Source: Blattamonas nauphoetae (Eukaryota; Preaxostyla; Oxymonadida). Taken from it: a stretch of DNA of 64,000 nt. Positions within the stretch are counted from its first letter, which is position 1. Each line of letters opens with the position of its first letter. Below, piece by piece: positions 33,692 to 43,913 of the stretch. Location: positions 1-64,000 of the forward strand of contig JARBJD010000344.1 in assembly GCA_033064195.1 (NCBI GenBank), written 5' to 3'. Below the pieces are notes generated by a model, which worked only from the letters and a program-made list of their open reading frames with translations, was not told the origin of the DNA and did no database searches. Both the position numbers and the translations under genes were made by a program.

Positions 33692-35674
33692 CAGACCCTG
33701 TCTTTTGGTGGATTTTCCTTTTGGAGCTTCAATAAGACTCTTTGAGAAGGGAGACGTTTTGTGATTGAACATGTTGGTTTAAGTCGTTCGAAATAGTCTG
33801 AATCATCAGTCAATCTAACTTTCGGTAATTGAATGGGTGGATTCCTTGTGGTCATACAATTCTTCGACTTTTCTTCTGATGTGTGACGATTATCAAGATA
33901 GAGTCCCATCAGAGAGCCTCCACGAAGCATGTTCTCTCGCCAATCAATCCGATTAATCGTCTCTTTCTTGACAGGTAGTTCGTCTACTGGCTTCTGTTCG
34001 GGAAATAATTTTAATATGCGAGGAGCTGCCTTCTTCGAATGGATCAGAGTTATGGGCTGCCATTTGTTGAATGGAATTGAGAGAAAAGGAGCAGCGTAGC
34101 AGATTCCGTTGTATTCGCAAAAATGGAGATAATCTTTGATCCGAGGAATTGTGTAGTGATCAAATGTTTCCTCACTGTGTAATGTCGTTTCGTGGAATGA
34201 ATGAGTGTTTGATAGATGGTTAAGTGTTATCTGATTACGAAAATGCTGGATTAAATCCGTGACAGTTCGAATTTTTTGGTTGATCGGATTCCATCTGAGG
34301 CAACCGGCTAATCTCCCAAAAGAACCGTCACAAACGTTTTGCCATGTACTTCACTGAAAAAGACATTGATGCCACACATGATGGAAGGTATGCTCTGATT
34401 CCACGAAGAACAAAATTGATGAAGGTTCCACATCGAAAGTGTGGGCCCGTGTCAGACCAGAGACGGAGTTTAGTGAGTTGTCTAAGTTCAGAGAAAAGAA
34501 GGAGATCACGAAAACAATGAATCACGAAAGGACCGTCGTGATTAAGGAATTTCGAGAGGAAATGAAAATAGCGATATGTGGGTGTGGAATTGATTTGTGT
34601 GGTGATCAGCGTGAATCCCAAGTGTGTAATTTGCTGCTTGTGATAGTAATCTTTCGAATTTTGTTGATCGGTGATACATAATCTCCAATTTTCTTTGAAG
34701 TCGAACACAAGTATCCCTTCTTGAGGATCAAGCACACTCATTTGGTGATGGAATGCATCTCTCGTTCTACGAGCATGGTCTTTGTGGAGTGTCAGAATTC
34801 TCATCTCTTCGAGTAATGTCTGATCAGGCTCTTTTCCTTGTCCTCTCAACGCTTGAATCTGCTTCGTACCCTCGTCTAATCTTGCACATCTGTTACAACA
34901 ATCGGTCCTTCGCTTTGGACGGCTCATATGCTTGCAAAACTTCTCGAATGATGATTTTGACAGATTTGTTGCCGGATGATCATCTTTGAAACGTCTGAAT
35001 AAGTTTGTTTTGGAGTCGTTGAGTATTCTCGTTGTCCATTTCCATTGGAAATGGCTATTCTGTGATCGTGATATGGCGGGCTGATCAACCCTCGATTCCT
35101 GGTGGGTCACTTGATCTAAAACAAAATCTTCTCTTGGTCTCTTTCTCTGACTAGTACATGATTCAGTAGAATTGCGGTGCAAAAAATCCCAAACTAGCAG
35201 CTTCGTCTCCAATGTGATTGAGTTGAGTCTGTGAAGGTTTGATGAAGGACGATCTGACGGGTATGCTCCTGCTTGTTTGTTCCGATATGGCTGACGGAGT
35301 GTATTCCGATCGATCCCAAATCGGTACTGTGTAAAGTCTTTGAATGATAGAACATGGACTAAGGCTGTAAGCAGTAGAACTTTGCTGTGTTTGTTCATTG
35401 AAGCGTACGCTTTCGCCAACTGAGTCATAATAAGATCGAATCTCTCTGAAGGGATATTTGATGAGGATTAGAGGTGAAAAGGCATACCGTGATGATTCTT
35501 GCGTATTCTGTCCTCCACAAGCTTTCCAAGTTTCGAATGTTGAACAACAAACATAAGGAGAGACTCTGGGTGTTTTGAATCGAGTTCAGTTATACGGTTA
35601 ACGACCTGGCGAGCTCTCCACTGCATTGTTTTCATTGGAACGGGTTTTTCGGAAGTCATTCTGATCACACCCAT
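33689..35674 (-). pseudogene. DDE-type transposase-like gene T
   Basis: Exon 1 starts at the ATG at 35,674. A 42-nt GT-AG intron (35,487-35,446, GTATGCC...CCTTCAG) joins it to a long exon. In order, the long exon holds a Cys pair (DCCNRCARL), a predicted catalytic strand VFDFKENWRLC, NSKDYYHKQQ, LRLWSDTGPHFRC, then EVHGK and VCDGSFG, and a basic C-terminal region ending at the TGA at 33,689-33,691. The spaced acidic residues (DFKEN, WSDxGPHF, CDG after HGK) fit an RNase-H-fold transposase. I cannot name the superfamily. Two small frame changes lie between about 34,440 and 34,330, so the copy is probably dead. Its 3' end coincides with the edge of unit D, so D may have inserted there, or T may be the enzyme that moves D-type ends. 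Confidence 0.6.
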
Positions 35675-36120
35675 GTTGTGACTTGTTAAAAAAAACGTCC
35701 CATTTCGCTAAAAACCATCTCTGTGTTATTCAACATGATGAATAGTTTCGATTCGCAGTGAGGACAATGGAAAGAGTAGATTGAAAGCGTGAGAATGTGT
35801 ACAGAGTGATACAGAGAAGAATTGTGTCACAATCACCAAGAATTAAAACTGTCGAAATGAGAAAGAAAACGATTGACCGACAATCAACACCATCGCCCTT
35901 CCCTCATTCTCACCCTCAAACACACACAAAAACACATACTCACTCACTCCAATCAAGCTGATGTCTCTTCGGTCTCTTCCCGACTCCCTTCCCCTCTCTG
36001 TTCCTCTCCTCCCGCCGAACCAGCCACCTCACCATGACTCCCCGTCGAAGGCGATGGGAGAAGACCAGTGCTCTCCAACAGCGCAGACATCTCCAGCTTC
36101 CGAGCCCTCTCCTCCGCTTC
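35675..36120. other. Intergenic spacer between T and G1
   Basis: It contains a run of T at 35,688 and a CA-rich stretch near 35,920. A plus-strand open stretch (35,961-36,356) runs opposite the end of G1 and is Pro/Ser-rich; I regard it as a shadow. Confidence 0.4.
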
Positions 36121-36149
36121 CGCCTTCTTCCGATATCGTCAGAATTCCA

Positions 36150-39100
36150 TTTGGCAGTGTGTTCATCCCGCTTCTTCAATCATCCCGATTCGCTCAGCCG
36201 ACGATGCTGGGATGGTATGTCTTGACGAACTCCGAGCACAACAGAGCCGATTGCCATACAACTGCCATTGAGGAGCAGAATCTGTTTGGAGATGGGAAGG
36301 CACGACCGAAGAGTAATTCTGGACGTGCTGATGACGGGTATCAATGCCATCCTTAGTTTGTCTCGAAGTGTCTGAGATGGGACGAACTTCTCGAATTGCC
36401 ATCCAGACCATAACGAAAGTCAAACGTCCTCGTTCTCAGTTGGTGGTGATCTCGTCGGATTGTGTCGAGGAGAATCCCAATCACAGCAACACCTTTCTCG
36501 TAGTCATCCAAGAACGACGAGCACGACACAGCAAACACCACACTGTCCAACAAACTCTTCCTCACCAAGTCCATCCGAACAGCATCAGACGAGACACTGA
36601 CGAATCGATGGAAGAACTCGAAGGCAGCGGACATGACTGCTGGATGTGGAGATCTGAGAAAAAGAAGAAAGGAAGGAGAAAAACAACAAGAGAGTTGCAG
36701 TGATGCATTCAAGGAGAGCGCGTCCGATTGGGGATGAAAGGAAATCTGAGAAAGAGTGACAACAGCGAGGCCAAACGGTCAGATTCCAAATATCGCACAC
36801 ACTGAGTCAGAATGTAGATTCCTTCACTGGGAGAGAGTCTTTTCTTCAACACTACTCTGATCCTGTTCCAGTCTGGTTGGAGGTTGTATGGAGAGATGAG
36901 AGAGGGGATGCCAGAGCGGGAGGAGAGAGTTTGGAGGACGCCTCGCTGAGCACCAGCCAGAGAAGGAAGATGGCAGAGGAGTGGAGAGTCGAAGTGAGAA
37001 GGAATGTTGAACCAGTGAAGAGACACAACAACATCCCCAACTTGGCACAAAATCTGCGGTTCGTCCGGGTTTTCATTCATATTGGATGGATATAGCATCC
37101 TGAACACTTTGACGAGAGAGAAGCAGGCACCGAAGGGAGAGAGATAAACACCAAAGCTGTTGAAGATTTCGAGAAGATAGACTCGAATGGTGGTTGGTGC
37201 TGCGCTGAGGTGTGGCGAGGAGATCAGAGTGTCGATGAGGCGAGGAGGAGGAAAATGACAGAAGAGTGCGTTAATCTCCGATTGAGTGGATTCCTGATTT
37301 GAGTGTTGGATGAAGAGCATGGCAACGAGATTGCGAAGCGCTGCTTCCTGATCGAGATTGAGTTTGGGACAGCGAAGAAGGAGGGAGTGCAGACCAACAT
37401 AGGGTGTGAAGAGGAACTTTCTCGAGGTGCATTCAGACACATCAGACCATACTTTGAGGAATACAACAGGATCTGATCGTAGATACCGTTCGAACATCAG
37501 ATCCATCGGGAAGAAGGAGTGTCGGTGTTTGGGTGCGATGGTGGTGTGGTTGAGGAAGAATGCAGGATTCACAATTGTTATCAAATGTTGAGGATATGTG
37601 TCCGAATCAGACGTGATGACTTCCGTCAGAGCGGGAGGGAAATCACAGCTTCGATAGACAGACAGAAACGAGCCGAGCATGGTTGCGTGTGGAGTTAAAC
37701 AATGATGTGATGTGTACTGTTTGGAAAACATCCTCGGATCGCTGGCGATGCGTGACAACATGCGATTTCTCTTCTCAAACTGATGAAGGAAGTCCATTTT
37801 CCATCGAAAGGACATCGACATTGCTTGAGTCAAGAAAACTGTCCCGACAAACTGACAAGCTCGGACGAAGAGTTGGACATCACTCAGATCAGTCGCCAGT
37901 AAACCACTGAAATCGAAGTCTGACTCGTTCATGTCCTTTCGATCCCCATTCTTGGCTCCGAAATTCAACCATCTCTCCCACAGCCACAGCAGTGTCATCT
38001 TCTCCCAAAAAGTTCCTTCCTGGAACGCCATTCGGAGACAAGCAAATCGGACATCGCGGGGATCATTGACTGTCGGAATGTAGTCTTCGAGTTCAAAGAA
38101 GAGATCGAAACATTCAAACTGGACAATGGTGTGGGGTGAGTGGAGACCAGCCAAGAGGAGACTCCGGAAAGTGTGGACGTCAGATATGCATTTCGTGGAT
38201 TTCGTCGCTTCGACAACAGCATGACACCGACGGAGTGCTGCTACCAGCTTCGTGTCATCTGTTTCGTCGAACAACGAGGTGTGAAACTTCTCGTGGAGAT
38301 CGACTGACAGAGAATCCAGTTGGAAATCAGCGTCGAGTTCTGACTCCGATTCAATTGATGGACGGGTGTTCCACGAGAAAGAATCGGGAGGTGGTCGAGT
38401 TAGGAGATAATGAGTTGCTAAGAGGACCTGTCGGGAATGACGAACGACAGGGTTTGGATGGAACAAAAATTGCTCCGAAGAGAGATGTTGAGCAGTGGAT
38501 GGTGATTGTTGGGATTGGAGGTCAGTTTGGGTGGCGATGGTTGAGGAGAGGAGTAGAGCGTCAGTTGTGGTCGTAAAATGACAAGAATCTGCGAATCGGT
38601 TTTCTTCGATTGGAGTTGGGTTGGCTCGGAGTTGATGCTTCGTTTGGAGAGAGAGGAGAGTGGAACGAAGACAGCGAGATTGGAGGAAGGAAAGATCACT
38701 CTGAAGGGAATGATGAACAGAAAAGAGAACACACCCTCTGTGCGGCATCTTTCTCGATTGTTTTCATCATCGTCACCCATTCTGTCCAATCGTAAAACGC
38801 ATTTCGAACTGTCTCCATCGAGTGAGTTTCTTTCGCCTTCTTCACAGCATCCAACAACTGTTCTGAAGATTCAACGGCATCTCCACACAGGAATGAGTGG
38901 GCGGCAGGAACGAAAATGTTCCGATTGTTGGGATGAAGAACAAAGCGTGTGAACGACGAGGCGAGATTGTGGAGGAGAAAAGGGTTTGAAAGAAGATTGT
39001 CCATGAAGCGAATGTTACGAAACCACTCTGAGAAATATGGTGAATGATCGGTTGGAGACGAGTTTGGGAGAATGAGATCTCCAGAAGCCACGAAATGTTC

Positions 39101-40690
39101 GACGAGGGCAACCATGATGCGGGCAAAGACAATATCCTCATGTTTTGGATCAAGAGGGAGGATCAATCGGTGTTGTTGTTCGAGAGTTCGATGTGTGTGC
39201 AGAAAGAACTGACAGAGCATGGAGATGTCGGAAGAAAGAGAACCAGCTTTTGACGGTTGCTGCGGCGAGGAGGGAAATGCTGTTGAGATGAATGAAAAAG
39301 AAAAAAGTGAATACAGAGCAAAACTGTGGACAAGATGTCAATTCGGATGTTCTCATTTGTCAGAGGCGGTGCAGAGGGGTGTTCATTTCGGAGGATCTCT
39401 GCTCCGATCACCGCTTCAACAAACCATTCCATCAATAGCTGCAGGAAGAAATAAAATGAGGAAAAAACACACAGTCCAAGAAACACGTCCATCACTGCGT
39501 ACTAACCGCCCGAGACACGATGCGAGAGATTCTGTTTCAATCTCCTCAGAAAGAGCAGAATGGACAATATCGCTTCCATCACACGCTGGGGGTGAAGAGA
39601 TAATGGATGACTGGAAAAGAGACGCTCGTTCACCATTCAATAAACGGATATTGAGATGCGGCAAAGTCTTGAGGGAAAATATTGAGAGAAAGTGAGAGTG
39701 AAGAGATCTGAAACATGACAAAAAAGGTTGAAAATGACGATTCAAAAGTGAAAACATGAATATAAACCAGTGCTGTCTTGAAAATCTCTGATGAAGGATG
39801 ATTCCCCAATTAATACGACTGAGGAGAGTATGGTGCGAAATCTGCTGGACTGCTTCTATGAGTGCTTCAATGATTATCTGATCGAGAAAATGGAGATCGA
39901 GGGACAGAAATCTGGACAAGGATGGTTGATAAACAAAGTTTGGTTGGATCAGAGTCCTGGACTAATCAATCTCTTTGTGACACATCACCAGACTTCTGAG
40001 GGGTATCTACCATTATGATGATTAGAATTGATATCTGAGTCGACTTGCGGACACGCCATTCCCATCCTTGCATTGATCGGTTACAGTCGACAATGTAAAA
40101 CTGCAAGCACGTAATATGTAAGAAAGAATTCTGACCTATGTTTTATTCTCTTCACAGCAGAGTTCTGTGAGGATATTTTTGACGCCAACAACCAAACCAG
40201 CCTTGTTGGTCAGTTTGGAGGTGAAATGTTCAGTTGGGGGACGGATCCGATCTCTGTCAAGAACAATCATTGGAATTGTTCAATTTGGTTTTCAGCATCA
40301 ATTTCGGCAGAAAAACAGAGATAAATCAAATCATTGTTGAAATGGAGAGCTATACAGAGAAAAGATTGTTATTTGAAAAGTGAGATGTCACGACGACTTC
40401 GTAGTTTCGAATCGATTGAAAATATGAGATCAAACAAATGTAAATTGGTCTCTTCATCACTTATCTCGTCATGTGTTGTCTTCATTCGAGTGGAAGAGTG
40501 AGAGACAGTCGCTTTGATTTTTGACTTGAAGTTCCGACATGTGTATTGAGGGTTGAGCTTATTCAGTCTGAGACATCTCAGAAAACATCTGATCAAAACA
40601 GAAATTAGAGCTGGAAGGACAAACGGCTGAAGGGTCGAAATATCTGATCCTGTCCTTTCCTCAGAGACATTCCTTCCGTTTCGCAATGTT
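36150..40690 (-). CDS. G1, long HEAT-like host protein, multi-exon
   Basis: The main exon (38,748-36,709) is open for 679 codons. It contains FHPNPVVRHSRQVLLATHYL, SDFDFSGLLATDLSDVQLF and VGLHSLLLRCPKLNLDQEAA. Upstream exons carry ARIMVALVEHFVASGDLILP and FVEAVIGAEILRNEHPSAPP, and downstream ones HPAVMSAAFEFFHRF. Introns with GT-AG ends can be placed at about 39,500-39,430 (GTACGC...CTGCAG) and 39,768-39,714 (GTTTAT...TTTCAG); others are likely near 39,320 and 38,800. A first exon may lie at 40,686-40,369. Repeated helical pairs suggest a HEAT/ARM scaffold; I know no function. G2 is its inactivated relative. The exact ends are uncertain. Confidence 0.65.
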
Positions 40691-41522
40691 CAACACTCCA
40701 AATCTTGGTATTCAGCAGTGCGTCGGTGTTCGACAGAATGATTCCAGAAATTTATCGAAGAATGCACAATTTCGGCTTCGATGGGAAGAGAGTTGGAAAC
40801 CATGGAACAATAACGGCGAGATAACATCGTAAGGTCTGAAATAATGAAGAAAAAGGGATGATACCCGATGAAATCATGGATTGTTTATGTTCTTAACGTG
40901 GAATTGCATCTTGTTGCGATCTGTCAACGAGCGTAGGTTTCTGTTCAGTTTGACTCCAACTCTCGTCATTCGGAAGAGCATTTCTGAAAAATGATGAATA
41001 TTGGGATAATCGTTAAAATAAAACTGAACTTAAATCCAATGCACACCGTTGTAGAGCGGAAATGGAACTTCAGTCGAATCTGGTGGGAGTTCATGTTTGA
41101 TGGTGGAAGAAACGCTATTTCTAATTTGAGTGTGCGAATACTGCGTGTTGCGAGAGGTGAAGGCGTTTGGGCGCGGTGAGAGGATGAGGAGTAGGCTTGT
41201 CTGACCGGCACTGACCGGTCAGTTTTCATCGAAAAGTACTGACCGTCACTGACCGGAGAAATTTTGGAACCCAGAATCGAGAGTTACCATTTCTCCGAAG
41301 TGGATTCCCAAAAATCGAATTTTAGAATCAATGTCCTGAGTATCAATGATTTTCAATGTGAAATGCAATGATTGAAATAATACCACTTCATGAAAGACGT
41401 TGTTCTCTTATTGTCAGACATTTCTAGTTCCGAGAAAAATTAAGTAGTTAATGGGTTGTCGTTCGACCTTTGTCAACTTTACTCATTGATAACGGATTTA
41501 CTGCAAGTCCAACCTTCATTAA
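40691..41522. other. Intergenic region with a TGACCGG inverted/direct repeat cluster
   Basis: No gene is seen. At 41,197-41,260 the motif TGACCGG occurs four times, twice as ACTGACCGGTCAGT-like palindromes. It could be part of a terminal or subterminal repeat of the hAT element that follows, but no partner was found downstream. Confidence 0.4.
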
Positions 41523-43065
41523 ATGAACGGAACATCGAATGGACCATGGATTAGTTTGCCTTTTACTCACACCTGTGATCTTTCTAGAGTTGGATGGGAA
41601 CACCGTCTTTGAATACCAGGAAGTGATTGAGAAACAAAATCATTTTCCTTCAGCGATGGCTGTGAGAGCAAGATATAGTCAAACGAAAGCCCCATTCCAG
41701 AAGGATCGTATTCTGTATCTGTGCCGACACGTTGATGACTGTGGGCGTGGATGTCATTATATTGCTCGAAAAACCGCTTTTGATCCTCATCACACACATC
41801 AGTTTACAGTCAAGAAGCTAGAAAAACAACAACAAATAACTGTGGATGATAAGTTCACCAAGTTTGAACAAACATTATTCCTTTTCTGTGCACGACACAC
41901 GGTATCATACAACGCAGTTGGCTCCAATGAGTTCAGAGATGTGGTGAATGAACTCATCCAGGTGGGAAAACGGTCCAGTCAAAAGGAAGTTAGCAGTTGT
42001 CAAAAGATTCTCAATCGACGCAGAATTCCAGGTCGAATGGCAAAGTTGGGGCGACAAGCAATTCAAGATGCTCTGGCTGCAAGACGTGGACTAAGTGGAA
42101 GCATCGTGATTGACGGAGGTAAGGTTGGACATCTTCACTTTCTACTCGCAATTTTTGTTGCACCACAAACAACTTTTGAACCACTCCTCATTCATACATC
42201 CAACGTTGACTACAACCTCAATTCCGTGTTCTATGCCAGTTTTGCCTCGGACAGCGCAGCAATCCTCTCCAAACACGGGATTAAAGTTGTTGCCTTCGTG
42301 GCAGACAATGCGCTTGCCCTTCAGAATGGACTCGTATTTGTATCTCAAAAGGAGCGTACTCCTCAACCAGAAACGCTCCGACCAACTGACAACCTGGCAT
42401 CGTCCCCTCTTGTTGGCCGATGCCACAACCATCTCCTAGATCTTGCTTGGACTGACGTAAAACAATACTCTCCACACCTAAGAAACCTGTTGGAAACACT
42501 TCACTATATCGCACGTGAGTTTCCACAAACTCTATCAAAACAAATCGGTTCATCGCCACCAACATTCTCACCAACGAGATGGCTCGATGAGATCCGGCCA
42601 GTCTCATGGTACTCTGCTCACTACGCAGCCTTTCCGACTCAATCAGATTCCGAAGTGCAATTCTTCAGGGAAATCTCAGAAATTCAAAAAATCTTGTTGC
42701 CATTGTATCTCATGAAAAATCAGTTCGGAGAGCGATCCTGTGTCATTTACAATGTGTTTCCAATCGTTGTCCGGACGATGCAGACAATTTTACAGAACCT
42801 TGCAGACTCACCGACTCGATGGAAAGAGATTGGTGATGTTGTCATTGACTGTCTCTTTTTACGATTCTTCTGCAATTCAACTTCATCACTGATGCTATTC
42901 GCTTTCTCTCTGACCAGGGATGGACGAGATTCCTACCACACCGACTGTTCCATTCTCAGCTCCTCCCTCGACGTACCAAGTCCCTTTATACCGCTTGACC
43001 TCGTCTTTGACGAGATAGACTCAGAACCCGAATGGATTGATCTGTGCGAAGACGATCAGGAGTAG
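41523..43065 (+). CDS. hAT-superfamily transposase-like protein
   Basis: The likely start is the ATG at 41,523 (MNGTSNGPWI), followed by a 34-nt GT-AG intron (41,554-41,587, GTTTGCC...TTTCTAG). Splicing keeps the frame with the 490-codon open remainder. Order of parts: a BED-like Cys/His stretch (YLCRHVDDCGRGCHYIARK, then HHTHQF), CARHTVSYNAVGSNEFRDVV, SIVIDGGKVGHLHFLLAIF, VVAFVADNALALQNGL (second catalytic Asp), GRCHNHLLDLAW, and SPTRWLDEI near the hAT insertion domain. These blocks follow the hAT DDE order. The C-terminal dimerisation domain with the third acid looks weak or absent; the protein ends with an acidic tail. No terminal inverted repeats were found, so it may be a domesticated or immobilised copy. 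Confidence 0.7.
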
Positions 43066-43289
43066 TTATAGAGAAGACTGGAGAACCACGTTGGTCTCGA
43101 TCGATAAATAGAAGTCAAATCTCAATTCCGATTGACCCACTTTTGAATCTTGAACTAAAAGTCTTTTATGTATTTTGACGATGTCAATATTTGACCTAAA
43201 TTCCAAAAATATGTCAAATATTTAGACCTCTTTTGAAGCGTCTTTTTTGAAGCAAATTTTGAGTGCTTTCAGAAAACAAAGTCGATTTC
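43066..43289. other. Spacer left of the Polinton-type element
   Basis: This AT-rich stretch has several copies of TGACC/GACCT near TTGACC, but no gene and no match to 61,680-61,930. The left boundary of the Polinton-type element probably lies here or just to the left. Confidence 0.4.
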
Positions 43290-43320
43290 TTTTTTTATTC
43301 AATTTTTTAATTAGGATAAA
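43290..43320 (+). promoter_or_regulatory. T-rich start motif, replication-gene type
   Basis: It holds AATTTTTTAATTAGGATAAA directly before ATG, the same form as at 46.74 and 47.18 kb. Confidence 0.5.
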
Positions 43321-43913
43321 ATGAGCAGCTATTGACACCAACTCAACTACTGGAAATTTTGGAGAAAGAAAAATTGATTCTGAAATCACCACCAACTCTC
43401 AATCGACAAGAAACAACATATCTCACGGCGAGTACTTTCGAATACGTGCACGAAGAAAAACCAGATGACATTTATCGAGCGTATGTCAATAATTTCGTCA
43501 AAGGATACAGACCACATCTGAATCGCCAGAGATATCTTTCAGCATCTAATTGTTGCACGAAAGAAAAGTTTCTCGAATCATTGAAAAATGAAAATTGTGA
43601 ACTCATTTCTGAATACAAGTATGCTGATTCACTTGTAACATACCGGTACGAAGGAATCGAATGGAAAGTGATTCCCTCGAAATGGATGAAAGGATATCGA
43701 GCTCATAATTGTCAACGAAAACATTACACTCAATCATTTGTTGAAAATGTATTGAAAAAAGAGAATTGCGAACTCATTGGAACATACACAAAGGTACTTC
43801 AACCATTCAAATATCGCGATCTACGAACAAAGAATGAGTATTTCGTTCGCTTGGATAATTGGTTGTATTTTGGAGACCGTCCTCACTTGAGAAAGTACCA
43901 TGATAGGTCATGA
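43321..43913 (+). CDS. Polinton-associated repeat-module protein 1
   Basis: Three copies of a module of about 60 residues are visible: a helix, then NCELIS/GEYK-like strand, PF-YR, a basic segment, and W-(x)-RPHL. The module resembles the small beta-rich units found beside homing endonucleases and in large DNA viruses, though without zinc-binding cysteines. A shorter relative is at 46,767. The exact start is uncertain. Role unknown; DNA binding is a guess. Confidence 0.45.

Noticed and set aside
35961-36356. Plus-strand 131-codon Pro/Ser-rich gene
   Set aside because: It lies opposite the 3' part of G1 and has no features of its own.
41197-41260. TGACCGG cluster as hAT terminal inverted repeat
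   Set aside because: No partner sequence was found downstream of 43,065.
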